Below, one piece after another: positions 17,597 through 26,107 of a stretch of 64,000 nt of DNA. How positions within the stretch are numbered: position 1 is the stretch's first letter; every line of letters starts with the position of its first letter. A model generated the notes under the pieces. The model worked only from the letters and a program-made list of their open reading frames with translations, searched no databases and was not told where the DNA came from. Origin of the DNA: Pseudomonas sp. B21-056 (lineage in GTDB: Bacteria > Pseudomonadota > Gammaproteobacteria > Pseudomonadales > Pseudomonadaceae); NCBI RefSeq assembly GCF_026016325.1, contig NZ_CP087203.1:1302001-1366000 (forward strand). Reading direction: 5' to 3'. Made by a program: the position numbers and the translations under genes.

Positions 17597-18821
17597 TCGT
17601 TTGTTGCCGGCGTCGTTTCGTGGCGTCGGGTTCTGGGTCGACCAGGCGAAAACCCCGGTCGGCCACAAGGGCCAGTTGCATGAATATCCGCAGCGCGACC
17701 AGCCGTTTTTCGAAGGGCTCGGCCAGCAGGCGAAAATCCATGAACTGACCGCGTTCATCGTCGGCCCCGATTGCCTGGAGCAGCGCGACAAACTGCTCAA
17801 GGCGCTGGAGCAGGGCAGCGGCGAACTGGTGCACCCTTGGCTGGGACGGATGCAGGTCAAGGTCGGCGAATGCGACATGACCCAGACCCGCCAGGACGGC
17901 GGGCTGGTGACCTTTGCCCTGAAGTTCTACCCCGACCAGCCGCTGCAATTCCCCTCGGCCGCGATCAACAGCCAGAAATTGCTGCTGGTGTCGGCTGACA
18001 GTTTCCTGGGTTCGGCGGTGCGGCGCTTCGAAGACGCGATGACCTTGATCAAGGCCGCGCGGATCGGTATCGCTGACCTGCGCAACAGCCTCAAGGAGGT
18101 CTACGGCATCATCGAGCAGGAGCTGAAGCCATTGATCGAGGTTTATGGACAGCTCAGCGATCTGGTCAAGGCGGTGAAAGAACTGCCCAAGGAAGTGGTG
18201 GCCGAGTTCAAGGGATTGTTGGGGGATATCCGGGAGTTGAAGGACTTTGCCCGTGACGGCTATCGCGGCGTGATTGCCAGCGTGTCGCAACAGGTCGAAG
18301 CCATTCGCCAGGCGGACGCGCCCAAACTCACCACCGGCAAGGACACCACGGCGGCGGCCCAGGCCGTGGCCGATCTGGTCCAGGACACTTTGCTGGTGCA
18401 GGCGGCGCAATGGATCGCGGCGATGCCCGTGGCGGCGCCGGTGGTCAAGCTCGGCGCCACGCCTTCGGTGGCGCAGCAGGCCGTGCAACCGATCCAGCGC
18501 CGTGACGTGCCGGTGGCCGACGATGTGCTGGCCCTGCGTGATGCCCTCAACGAAGCCATCTGGCAGGCCTCCCTCAAGGCCGATCCGGATCACTACCAGG
18601 CGTTGAACAACCTGCGTCAGCAAATGGCCGCGCACCTGACGGCAGTGGCGTCATCGGGCGTCAGGTTGATCAACCTGTCGTTCAAGCAAAGCCTGCCGGC
18701 GCTGGTGGTGGCGTATCAGCAATTTGCCGACGCCACCCGGGTGACCGAAGTAATCCAGCGCAACGGCGTGGCCCACCCGGGTTTCCTGCCGCCCAACGAC
18801 CTGAAAGTCTCGGGAGAGTAA
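17583..18821 (+). CDS. Mu-like DNA circularisation/baseplate protein (gpN family)
   Basis: The 412-residue protein begins WRDRLLPASFRGVGFWVDQ, the hallmark of the DNA_circ_N domain of Mu gpN-like proteins. In Mu-type tails this protein is a baseplate component; the circularisation name is historical. The C-terminal two-thirds are mostly helical. It overlaps the tape measure by 14 bases. Confidence 0.92.
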   Translation: MSWRDRLLPASFRGVGFWVDQAKTPVGHKGQLHEYPQRDQPFFEGLGQQAKIHELTAFIVGPDCLEQRDKLLKALEQGSGELVHPWLGRMQVKVGECDMTQTRQDGGLVTFALKFYPDQPLQFPSAAINSQKLLLVSADSFLGSAVRRFEDAMTLIKAARIGIADLRNSLKEVYGIIEQELKPLIEVYGQLSDLVKAVKELPKEVVAEFKGLLGDIRELKDFARDGYRGVIASVSQQVEAIRQADAPKLTTGKDTTAAAQAVADLVQDTLLVQAAQWIAAMPVAAPVVKLGATPSVAQQAVQPIQRRDVPVADDVLALRDALNEAIWQASLKADPDHYQALNNLRQQMAAHLTAVASSGVRLINLSFKQSLPALVVAYQQFADATRVTEVIQRNGVAHPGFLPPNDLKVSGE

Positions 18822-18824
18822 GCC

Positions 18825-19865
18825 ATGGGCGAGTTCGCTAACACCGTCACGCTCACCGTCGGCGGGCTGGACTACGGTGGTTGGAAAAGCGTGGAAATCA
18901 GTGCGGACCTGGAGCGTCAGTTCCGCACTTTCAAACTCGACATCACCTGGCAATGGCCGGGGCAGACCCAGGCGGTGCCGATCCGTCCCGGTGATGAATG
19001 CCAGGTGCGCATCGGTGCCGACCTGGTGCTCAGCGGCTACGTGTTCAAGGCCCCGGTCAGCTATGACGGACGCCAGATCACGCTGAGTATCGAAGGCGGT
19101 TCCAGGACCCAGGACCTGGTGGATTGCGCGGCGATCAATCGGCCGAGCCAATGGCGGGGGCAGACGGTGCTGAGCATCGTCCAGGCCCTGGCGTCGCAAT
19201 ATGGCGTGGGGGTGGTCAGTGAAATCCCGGAGACCGCGCGTCTGAGCGAACACAGCATCGTGCCGGGAGAAACCGTCTTTCAATCCATCGACCGTTTGCT
19301 GACGTTGTTCCGGGTGTTCTCCACCGACGACGCCGAAGGCCGCGTGCTGTTGGCCAAGCCGGGCAGCGGCGGGCGGGCCAGTGATGGGTTGGAACTGGGC
19401 AAGAATATTCTTTCGGGCAATGCGCCGATGGACTACAGCCAGGTGTTCTCCGAATACCGGGTCATCGGTCAGCACAAGGGCAGCGACCAGCAGAGCGGGG
19501 CGGCGGTGAGCGAGGTTTCGGGCACCGCCACGGACCTGGGTTTCAAGCGCAAGCGGGTCACGGTGATCAACGAAAGCGCGCAACTGACGTTCGAGCTGGC
19601 CCAGCAACGGGCCGACTGGGAAAGCGCCATCCGCACCGGTCGGGCCTTGACCACCACCTACCGCGTGCAGGGCTGGCGCCAGGCCAACGGCGACTTGTGG
19701 CGCCACAACAGCCTGGTGCGGGTGATCGACCCGGTGCTGGGGTTCGACGGCGACATGCTGATTTCCAAAGTGACCTATTCGCTGTCTGCTCAGGGCTCGG
19801 TCACCACCCTGCAAGTCGCCCCGCCCCACACCTTCGACGCGAATCCGGTCAAGCCCAAGCCCTGA
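18825..19865 (+). CDS. Mu-like baseplate hub protein (gpP/gp44 family)
   Basis: The 346-residue protein starts three bases after gpN. It contains NTVTLTVGGLDYGGWKSVEI and the central QTVLSIVQALASQYGV segment of the Mu gpP baseplate hub family, a T4 gp27-like fold. It carries the spike and docks on the tube. REP elements fill the 243-base gap that follows. Confidence 0.92.
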   Translation: MGEFANTVTLTVGGLDYGGWKSVEISADLERQFRTFKLDITWQWPGQTQAVPIRPGDECQVRIGADLVLSGYVFKAPVSYDGRQITLSIEGGSRTQDLVDCAAINRPSQWRGQTVLSIVQALASQYGVGVVSEIPETARLSEHSIVPGETVFQSIDRLLTLFRVFSTDDAEGRVLLAKPGSGGRASDGLELGKNILSGNAPMDYSQVFSEYRVIGQHKGSDQQSGAAVSEVSGTATDLGFKRKRVTVINESAQLTFELAQQRADWESAIRTGRALTTTYRVQGWRQANGDLWRHNSLVRVIDPVLGFDGDMLISKVTYSLSAQGSVTTLQVAPPHTFDANPVKPKP

Positions 19866-19877
19866 GCCCGACGCTCC

Positions 19878-20036
19878 CCACTGTGGGAGCGAGCTTGCTC
19901 GCGAAGGCTGAGTGTCAGTCACCTCAGTCTCCACTGATCCACCGCATCGCGAGCAGGCTCGCTCCCACACTGTTCCGGGATGACCACAAGATCCCGTCCA
20001 CCACAAATCCCCTGTGGGAGCGAGCCTGCTCGCGAT
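19878..20036. repeat. Three REP sequences between gpP and gp45
   Basis: REP cores occur near 19883-19904 (forward), 19948-19970 (reverse) and 20013-20036 (forward). They fill most of the gap between two baseplate genes that are normally adjacent. Confidence 0.88.
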
Positions 20037-20108
20037 GGCGCCGGCCCAGACACCGACCACTTCGACTGACACCCAGCCCGCCCCCAACCGATTTCCGAAG
20101 GAACCCCA

Positions 20109-20618
20109 ATGAGCCTACTGACCCGCCTCCTGGCGCGCGGCACTGTCGTGTTCGCCAATTCGGCCTCCAAGCTGCAATCGCTGCAAATGCGCCTCACCGC
20201 CGGCGAGGTGAACGACGACATGGAGCACTTCGAACCCTACGGCTTCACCAGCAACCCACTGGCCGGCGCCGAGGGCATCGCCACCTTCCTCGGTGGTGAC
20301 CGTTCCCACGCAGTGGTGCTGGTGGTCGCCGACCGGCGTTTTCGCCTCAAGGCTCTCGCTCCCGGCGAAGTCGCGATCTACACCGACGAGGGCGACAGGA
20401 TTCACTGCAAACGCGGTCGCGTCATCGACATTGAAACCGCCACCCTGAACATCCGCGCCAGCAGCGCAGTGAACATCGACAGCCCCGTCATCAACCACAC
20501 CGGCAAGATCGTTTCCCAAGGGGACCAGATCGCCGGCGGCATCAGCCAGATCAAGCATGTGCATGGCGGCGTACAGGTCGGCAACGGCCAGACCGGCGCG
20601 CCGGCGGGAGGCCAATGA
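20109..20618 (+). CDS. Mu-like baseplate assembly protein (gp45, spike)
   Basis: The 169-residue protein fits the Mu gp45 baseplate assembly family. It has an N-terminal OB-fold part with the VNDDMEHFEPYGFTSNP segment, a middle GEVAIYTDEGD strand region, and a C-terminal beta-helix ending NHTGKIVSQGDQIAGG. It also ends with a HVHGGVQVG segment, giving an HxH pair like the iron-binding tip of P2/Mu spikes. It overlaps gp46 by four bases. Confidence 0.9.
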   Translation: MSLLTRLLARGTVVFANSASKLQSLQMRLTAGEVNDDMEHFEPYGFTSNPLAGAEGIATFLGGDRSHAVVLVVADRRFRLKALAPGEVAIYTDEGDRIHCKRGRVIDIETATLNIRASSAVNIDSPVINHTGKIVSQGDQIAGGISQIKHVHGGVQVGNGQTGAPAGGQ

Positions 20619-21016
20619 TGTTCATCAGCCAGAACCTGCACGCCGCGTTGACCCGCTCGGTGCTCATCAGCCTGTTCACCTGGCGCCGCGCCGCTGACGA
20701 CGACGCCCTCGATGACGAGGAACGTTTCGGCTGGTGGGGCGACACCTTTCCTACGGTCGCCGATGACCGCATCGGCTCGCGGCTGTGGTTGTTGCGCCGG
20801 GTCAAGCTGACCCGCCAGACCCAGCTCGACGCCGAGTTCTACGCCCGCGAAGCTCTGCAATGGCTGATCGACGATGGCCATTGCAGGGCCATCGACATCA
20901 TCAGTGAACGCCTCGACGCCCAGCGCCTGAACCTGCGCACGGTCCTGACCCTGGCCGATGGCGAGCGTCTGGACATAAACCCCGATAACAGTTGGCAGGT
21001 GACCTATGCCGTTTGA
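20615..21016 (+). CDS. Mu-like GP46 baseplate protein (gp25-like wedge)
   Basis: The 133-residue protein belongs to the phage GP46 family. It contains DDEERFGWWGDTFP, DDRIGSRLWLLRRVKLT and a C-terminal EAL-Q-WLIDDG segment. It is the wedge subunit of Mu-like baseplates. It overlaps gp45 and gp47 by 4 and 11 bases. Confidence 0.93.
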   Translation: MMFISQNLHAALTRSVLISLFTWRRAADDDALDDEERFGWWGDTFPTVADDRIGSRLWLLRRVKLTRQTQLDAEFYAREALQWLIDDGHCRAIDIISERLDAQRLNLRTVLTLADGERLDINPDNSWQVTYAV

Positions 21017-22046
21017 AACCCCTTCGCTGCCGGTGCTGATCAAACGCACCCAAAGCGACCTGGCCAGCGATTCGCTGCGCCAGTCCGATGCCCAGGTGCT
21101 GGCCCGCACCCTCGGCGGCGCAGCCTATGGCCTGTATGGCTACCTGGACTGGATCGCCGAGCAGATCCTGCCGGACAAGGCCGACGAATCGACCCTGGAG
21201 CGCATCGCCGCCTTGCGGCTGAACCAGGCGCGCAAAGCCGCCCAGGCGGCCAGCGGCGCTGTCAGTTTCAGCGCGACCGCCGGTGCGGTGCTAGATGTCG
21301 ACACGCTGCTGCAGTCCACCGATGGCCGCGCCTACAAAGTGACCAGTGCCCGTACCACCAGCAACGGCCTGAACACCACTACCATCGCCGCCCTGGATGC
21401 CGGCAGCCTGGGCAATGCCGACGCGGGCCTGGTGCTGACCCCCGTTCAACCGATCCTCGGCGTCTCCAGCAGCTTCATCGTGCTGGCGCCGGGGCTGACC
21501 GGTGGCGTCGCCCGGGAAAGCCTCGAATCCCTGCGGGCGCGGGTGATCCGCTCCTATCGCATCATCCCCCATGGCGGCTCGGCCCAGGATTATGAAACCT
21601 GGGCCCTGGAATGCCCCGGCATCACCCGCGCCTGGTGTCGCGGTAGCTACCTGGGGCCCGGCACCGTCGGCCTGTTCGTCATGCGTGACGACGATCCGCA
21701 GCCGATCCCCAACGCCGAGCAACTGGAGGAAGTCCGGGCCTATATCGAGCCCCTGCGCCCGGTCACCGCCGAGGTGCATGTGCTGGCCCCAACGCAGGTT
21801 CCGGTGGTCTACAGGTTGCGCATCACTCCTGACACCAGCGCCGTACGCGCCGCCATCGAAGCCCAGTTGCGCGACCTGCACAACCGCGAAGCCGGCCTCG
21901 GCGAAACCTTGCTGCTGACCCACATCGCCGAAGCCATCAGCAGCGCCACCGGCGAAACCGATCACACACTCACCACACCCACCGCCGACGTGGTCGCGGC
22001 CAGCAATCAACTGCTGACCTTCGGAGGCTGCATATGGCTGGAATAA
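21006..22046 (+). CDS. Mu-like baseplate protein gp47 (Baseplate_J family)
   Basis: The 346-residue protein has the Baseplate_J layout. The segment GSAQDYETWALECPGITRAW (about residues 189-208) and the later GLFVMRDDDPQPIPN are diagnostic of the Mu gp47 group. It forms wedges linking hub and fibres. It overlaps gp48 by 13 bases. Confidence 0.94.
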   Translation: MPFETPSLPVLIKRTQSDLASDSLRQSDAQVLARTLGGAAYGLYGYLDWIAEQILPDKADESTLERIAALRLNQARKAAQAASGAVSFSATAGAVLDVDTLLQSTDGRAYKVTSARTTSNGLNTTTIAALDAGSLGNADAGLVLTPVQPILGVSSSFIVLAPGLTGGVARESLESLRARVIRSYRIIPHGGSAQDYETWALECPGITRAWCRGSYLGPGTVGLFVMRDDDPQPIPNAEQLEEVRAYIEPLRPVTAEVHVLAPTQVPVVYRLRITPDTSAVRAAIEAQLRDLHNREAGLGETLLLTHIAEAISSATGETDHTLTTPTADVVAASNQLLTFGGCIWLE

Positions 22047-22633
22047 GAACCGCCGAACAATACCGGGCCCAACTGCGCAGCCTGCTGCCCAGCGGCCCGG
22101 CGTGGGACCCGGAGCGCGTGCCGGAACTGGAGGACGTGCTGGAAGGCATCGCCCAGGAACTGGCGCGTCTTGATGCGCGTGCGGCTGATCTGCTGCATGA
22201 GATGGACCCGGCAGGGGTGAGTGAGCTGGTGCCGGATTGGGAGCGGGTGATGGGATTGCCGGATCCGTGTCTGGGAGCCACGCCGCTGTATGACGACCGC
22301 AGGTTGGCGGTGCGTCGGCGGTTATTGGCGGTGGGTAGCCAGACCGTTGCGTACTACGTGGAAATCGCCAAGAGCCAGGGTTATCCCAACGCCACCGTTA
22401 CCGAACACAGGGCACCCCGCATGGGCCGTGCACGTTTTGGAGAGGCGCATTTCGGCACCTGGCAAGCGCAGTTCATGTGGACCCTCAACACCGGGGGGCG
22501 CCTGCTGCTCGGTCGGCGTTTTGGCGCCAGCTATTGGGGGGAGCGTTTTGGCGTTAACCCGGGGTCGGTATTGGAGTGCCAGATTCATCGTAATGCGCCG
22601 GCGCATACGCAGGTGCATATCAATTATGACTAA
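22034..22633 (+). CDS. Mu-like tail protein gp48 (YmfQ/DUF2313)
   Basis: The 199-residue protein fits the DUF2313 family. It begins TAEQYRAQLRSLLPSGPAW-like and contains the ELVPDWERVMGLPDPC segment. It is the gpI counterpart that connects baseplate and fibre. The fibre gene follows after 11 bases. Confidence 0.93.
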   Translation: MAGIRTAEQYRAQLRSLLPSGPAWDPERVPELEDVLEGIAQELARLDARAADLLHEMDPAGVSELVPDWERVMGLPDPCLGATPLYDDRRLAVRRRLLAVGSQTVAYYVEIAKSQGYPNATVTEHRAPRMGRARFGEAHFGTWQAQFMWTLNTGGRLLLGRRFGASYWGERFGVNPGSVLECQIHRNAPAHTQVHINYD

Positions 22634-22644
22634 GGAGTAGATGG

Positions 22645-23856
22645 ATGGATTATCCAAAAAATGTTCCCGGCGTGGGACTGGTGAATGGCCAGTTTGTAGA
22701 CGAGAACCCGCTGACAGGCACGCCCGGTTCCTTGATACCTGCTAAGTGGGGTAACGGTGTTACGCAGGAGCTTCTGACCACGATCATTGAAGCGGGATTG
22801 GTGCCGGTCGAAGATAAAAACGATCAACTGTGTCAGGCAATCCGAACGCTGGCCAGACTTGATCCAAAACAGAACTTTCCAGCCCAGGTGTATCGCAGGA
22901 ATCTGCTGATTAATGGGAACTTTGATATATGGCAGCGCGGTACAACTAACGTTAACCAAAATACAGGTGGATACGTAGCCGACCGCTTTCGGTGCGATTG
23001 GGATGGCAATGCGGGCGTTAATGTTTCTCGACAGAATTTTGTTCCGGGGCAATTAGATGTTCCTAATGAGCCTCGGTTTTTTTACCGTTGGCAGCAGGTG
23101 AGTGCTGGGGCGGGGGCAACCATACATAAAGTTTCTCAGTCCGTTGAGTTTGTGCGGACATTGGCCGGTAAAGTTGCAACCGTCAACTTTTGGGCCAAGG
23201 CTGACACTTCGCGGCAGGTGGCCTTGACGGTAACTCAGTTGTTTGGGGTCGGCGGTTCAGCGCCACTTGTCACTCCGGTAGCGACATTTCAAGTCAAGAG
23301 TACTTGGATGAGGTATAGCGCGACTTTTCAGGTGCCTTCCATTGCGGGAAAGGTTGTCGGTACAACGGCTACCGACTGTTTGATGTTGTCTTTTGATCTT
23401 CCCCTAAACATCGTACAGACTTTTGATCTGGCGCAGGTTCAACTTGAGGAAAGCCCTGTTGCTACGCCTTTTGAGAGTCGTAGTCCTGTCGAGGAGTTGC
23501 TTCTCTGTCAGCGTTACTACGAAAAAACCTACAGTCAAGAGACGGCGCCTGGAAGTTTAACAAACTCGTCGGGATGCCTGATTTCCATTGTTAACATGGG
23601 GCAATCGGGACCAGCATCACAGCCGTTGGCTCAGTGGTCGTTCAAAGTCGAAAAAAGAACCATCCCCAGCATCAGCTTGTTTCGACCTTTTCTACACGGC
23701 ACCCTGGGACAATGGCGTTCTGGCTCCGATGAGTTCTCTTCCGGCAATGCCTTGCCTTTTGCAACCTCCACTCGAGGAACGGGGGTGTACAACTCGGATG
23801 TCGCTTTGACGTCGCAGGTTTATTACATTCATGCCACGGCTGACGCCGAACTCTAG
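22645..23856 (+). CDS. Tail fibre of the Mu-like tailocin
   Basis: The 403-residue protein has a short N-terminal attachment part (MDYPKNVPGVGLVNGQF and on, to about residue 85). A large domain follows that begins NLLINGNFDIWQRGT (about residues 87-101), a pattern found in beta-sandwich, carbohydrate-binding-like fibre domains, and contains ATVNFWAKAD. It probably recognises a surface sugar on target cells. It has no collar or gp53-like domain, unlike the first fibre, so the two particles should have different targets. The DNA is clearly AT-richer than the baseplate genes. An AAGGAG ribosome site precedes the ATG. Confidence 0.85.
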   Translation: MDYPKNVPGVGLVNGQFVDENPLTGTPGSLIPAKWGNGVTQELLTTIIEAGLVPVEDKNDQLCQAIRTLARLDPKQNFPAQVYRRNLLINGNFDIWQRGTTNVNQNTGGYVADRFRCDWDGNAGVNVSRQNFVPGQLDVPNEPRFFYRWQQVSAGAGATIHKVSQSVEFVRTLAGKVATVNFWAKADTSRQVALTVTQLFGVGGSAPLVTPVATFQVKSTWMRYSATFQVPSIAGKVVGTTATDCLMLSFDLPLNIVQTFDLAQVQLEESPVATPFESRSPVEELLLCQRYYEKTYSQETAPGSLTNSSGCLISIVNMGQSGPASQPLAQWSFKVEKRTIPSISLFRPFLHGTLGQWRSGSDEFSSGNALPFATSTRGTGVYNSDVALTSQVYYIHATADAEL

Positions 23857-23864
23857 GAGCAGTT

Positions 23865-24251
23865 ATGAGTTTTCAATTGACTATTGATCCGGATACGGTA
23901 ATTCGTCTGTATGACAATACAACCATTCCCCGTCATCACCGCTATTGGGCTGAATATGAGGACTGGGTCGAAAAGGGCGGTATCCCACTTCCTGTCGTGG
24001 AGGAGCGCGATGATTCGAAGGAGCGAGGATGGCGCGATTCGCAGTTCTATAACGTTCAATGGCTGCGCGAGCGCCATCGTGACGAAGTTGAGCTTGGTTT
24101 AAGTTCGACGCTGACAGATGAGCAGTTCAAGGAACTGTTGACCTATATACAATCGCTTCGAGACTGGCCTCAGGACGCAAATTTTCCTCAAGTGCAGCTG
24201 CGCCCCTCCGCTCCCCACTGGATCGCCGAACAAGTCCTTCAGAACCACTAG
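23865..24251 (+). CDS. Tail fibre assembly chaperone (second module)
   Basis: The 128-residue protein follows its fibre after eight bases. Its C-terminal half carries LRERHRDEVEL, EQFKELLTYIQSLRDWP and PHWIAEQ, the same pattern as the chaperone at 5629-6051. The N-terminal half differs, consistent with adaptation to a different fibre. It shares the AT-rich composition of the fibre gene. Confidence 0.85.
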   Translation: MSFQLTIDPDTVIRLYDNTTIPRHHRYWAEYEDWVEKGGIPLPVVEERDDSKERGWRDSQFYNVQWLRERHRDEVELGLSSTLTDEQFKELLTYIQSLRDWPQDANFPQVQLRPSAPHWIAEQVLQNH

Positions 24252-24271
24252 ATCGTAAGCGTTTTTTCAAT

Positions 24272-24293
24272 AGCTCAGGGGACGAGCTTTTTT
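24272..24293 (+). terminator. Terminator between fibre cassette and lysis genes
   Basis: The stem AGCTC / GAGCT around an AGGGGAC loop is followed by six T. It lies in the AT-rich 119-base gap before the endolysin. Confidence 0.65.
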
Positions 24294-24370
24294 CTGGGGC
24301 TGAACTCAATTCAGTTGCGCTTTCTTGGCTGATGGCGCAATTTCAATAATCAGTTTTTGATGGTCTGACC

Positions 24371-24934
24371 ATGGAAGTTACCCAACAACAACTCATCAAC
24401 ATCATGCCCAACGCCCGCTCCCAAGCGGGCGTTTTCATTTCTCCCCTCAACACTGCCATGTCCCGACACCATATCGACACGCCCAAACGCGTCGCTGCAT
24501 TTCTGGCCCAGGTCGGACATGAGTCGGGACAACTGCGCTATGCGCGTGAACTCGGTGATGAGCAATATCTGAGCAAGTACGACACCGGCGCGTTGGCCGC
24601 TCGCCTGGGCAATACCCCCGAGGCAGACGGTGACGGCCAGAAGTATCGAGGCCGCGGGCTGATTCAGGTGACCGGGCGCGATAACTATCGTCGTTGCAGC
24701 CTTGGCTTGTTCGATGATGAACGGCTGCTGACGCTGCCTGAACTCCTTGAACAACCGCAATGGGCGGCCGAGTCGGCCGCATGGTTCTGGGAACAGAATG
24801 GCTTGAACGAACTGGCCGATCGCGACCAGTTCAACAGTATTACCCGGCGCATCAACGGTGGCTTGAACGGTCTGGAGGATCGTTTGCAGCTCTGGGCGCG
24901 GGCGAGGGCGGTGTTATGCCAATCTTCGGCGTGA
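24371..24934 (+). CDS. Endolysin, glycoside hydrolase family 19
   Basis: The 187-residue protein has the GH19 fold signatures. The catalytic Glu lies in QVGHESGQLRYA (E51), YRGRGLIQVTGRDNY is at residues 92-106, and ITRRINGG is near the end. It cleaves peptidoglycan to free the tailocins. It has no signal peptide or membrane anchor, so it needs a holin for export; the only holin seen is at 230-580. It overlaps the Rz-like gene by 19 bases. Confidence 0.93.
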   Translation: MEVTQQQLINIMPNARSQAGVFISPLNTAMSRHHIDTPKRVAAFLAQVGHESGQLRYARELGDEQYLSKYDTGALAARLGNTPEADGDGQKYRGRGLIQVTGRDNYRRCSLGLFDDERLLTLPELLEQPQWAAESAAWFWEQNGLNELADRDQFNSITRRINGGLNGLEDRLQLWARARAVLCQSSA

Positions 24935-25452
24935 TGCCTTTTTCTGCCCGCTCCCTTGTCGGCGCTGTGTTGCTGGCGCTGTTGGCGGCGGGTCCGGCGG
25001 TGCTGGCATGGCGCTTCCAGGACTTGCGTTACGGCCGGCAACTGGCGCAACTGGCCCAAACCCAGGCTGAAACCCTGAACCAGATAACCCAGGCGGCAGC
25101 GCTGCAACAAAAGGTTGAACAGGACAGGCGCCTGGTCTTGGAACAACAACTTTCCAGCAGCGAACAAACCCACTACCGAGCCTTGAGCGATGCCCAACGT
25201 GACCAGGATCGCCTGCGCGATCGCCTTGCTACTGCCGATGTCCGGCTGTCAGTCCTCCTCGACGCCGACGATGTTGTCGCCGGCTGTGCGTTGCCTGCCG
25301 CCACCCGCACCGGCGGCATGGATCATGGCGCCCCACGCGCCCGACTTGACCCGGCGCATGCTCAACGAATTATCGCCATCACCGACGAAGGAGACCGTGG
25401 ATTGATCGCTTTGCAGGCCTGCCAGGCCTACGTCAAGGCATTGGGTCAGTAG
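24916..25452 (+). CDS. Rz-type inner-membrane spanin
   Basis: The 178-residue protein has one N-terminal membrane segment (about residues 13-32). A long Gln/Glu/Leu-rich helix follows, probably a coiled coil, and then a Cys-containing end. This is the layout of Rz/i-spanins that link to an outer-membrane partner and disrupt the outer membrane at lysis. The ATG at 24916 is inside the endolysin gene. A lipoprotein gene is nested in its +1 frame (25190-25405). Confidence 0.88.
   Translation: MPIFGVMPFSARSLVGAVLLALLAAGPAVLAWRFQDLRYGRQLAQLAQTQAETLNQITQAAALQQKVEQDRRLVLEQQLSSSEQTHYRALSDAQRDQDRLRDRLATADVRLSVLLDADDVVAGCALPAATRTGGMDHGAPRARLDPAHAQRIIAITDEGDRGLIALQACQAYVKALGQ
25190..25405 (+). CDS. Rz1-type outer-membrane spanin lipoprotein, nested in Rz
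   Basis: A 71-codon frame lies wholly within the Rz gene. It encodes a short signal peptide ending in LLLPMSGC (lipid-modified Cys at residue 19), then a Ser/Pro-rich mature part with PPPAPAAW. Embedded Rz1 genes with proline-rich mature parts are well known from lambda and P2-like phages. The lipobox together with the location makes this more than a chance frame. Confidence 0.85.
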   Translation: MPNVTRIACAIALLLPMSGCQSSSTPTMLSPAVRCLPPPAPAAWIMAPHAPDLTRRMLNELSPSPTKETVD

Positions 25453-25523
25453 TCCGCCGAGCCTTGCAAGCGGCGAGCGCTCGTGTACGGTAGGCCCCAA
25501 TTGCGTCGAATCAGGAGAGCATC

Positions 25524-26024
25524 ATGGATGACATCACCGAACTGGCGGCTGAACTGGGCAGGCGCCTGCAATTGGTCAATGCCCATGTGACCACGGCCGA
25601 ATCCTGCACCGGCGGCGGGATTGCCGAGGCGATCACCCGGATCCCGGGGAGTTCGGCCTGGTTCGAGGCGGGCTACGTAACCTATTCCAATCGCCAGAAA
25701 ACCCAGCAGTTGAATGTGCCGGACACGTTGTTCGAGCGGGTGGGGGCGGTCAGCCGCGAGGTGGTCGAGGCCATGGCGCGGGGCGCCCAGCAGAAAAGCC
25801 TGGCGCGGTTTGCCGTGGCGGTCAGCGGCGTGGCCGGGCCGGACGGTGGTTCGCCGAGCAAGCCGGTGGGCACCGTGTGGCTCGCCTGGGGCATCGGCGA
25901 CAGGGTCGTCAGTGAGCAACGATTCTTTCCCGGCAACCGCGATGAGGTCCGCCGACAGACGGTGAGGGCCGCGCTAGAGGGGCTGCTGCAACATGCCGCC
26001 GTAGAAATCTCAAATCAGGGGTAG
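25524..26024 (+). CDS. cinA: CinA C-terminal domain protein (NMN amidohydrolase, PncC type)
   Basis: The 166-residue protein is the single-domain form of CinA. It carries the typical [22 protein letters not shown] segment (about residues 23-44) and the [15 protein letters not shown] motif. These enzymes deamidate nicotinamide mononucleotide in NAD recycling. It lies just before recA, and mutS-cinA-recA is the usual site of tailocin loci in fluorescent pseudomonads. An AGGAGA ribosome site precedes the ATG. Confidence 0.93.
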   Translation: MDDITELAAELGRRLQLVNAHVTTAESCTGGGIAEAITRIPGSSAWFEAGYVTYSNRQKTQQLNVPDTLFERVGAVSREVVEAMARGAQQKSLARFAVAVSGVAGPDGGSPSKPVGTVWLAWGIGDRVVSEQRFFPGNRDEVRRQTVRAALEGLLQHAAVEISNQG

Positions 26025-26051
26025 GCGATCCTGAATCGCTGTGGAATAATA

Positions 26052-26067
26052 CTGGCTACTTATACAG
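26052..26067 (+). promoter_or_regulatory. LexA (SOS) box upstream of recA
   Basis: CTGGCTACTTATACAG is a full CTG-N10-CAG operator, 41 bases before the recA start codon. It should make recA DNA-damage inducible, and RecA in turn inactivates the PrtR-type repressor that controls pyocin genes. Confidence 0.92.
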
Positions 26068-26107
26068 GTGTTGGCCGCCAGGCCTTATTGATTACGTGAG
26101 GACTTTA

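Noticed and set aside
1..25452. Intact prophage
   Set aside because: Tail and lysis genes are complete twice over, but no head, portal, terminase, integrase, replication or attachment-site features are seen.
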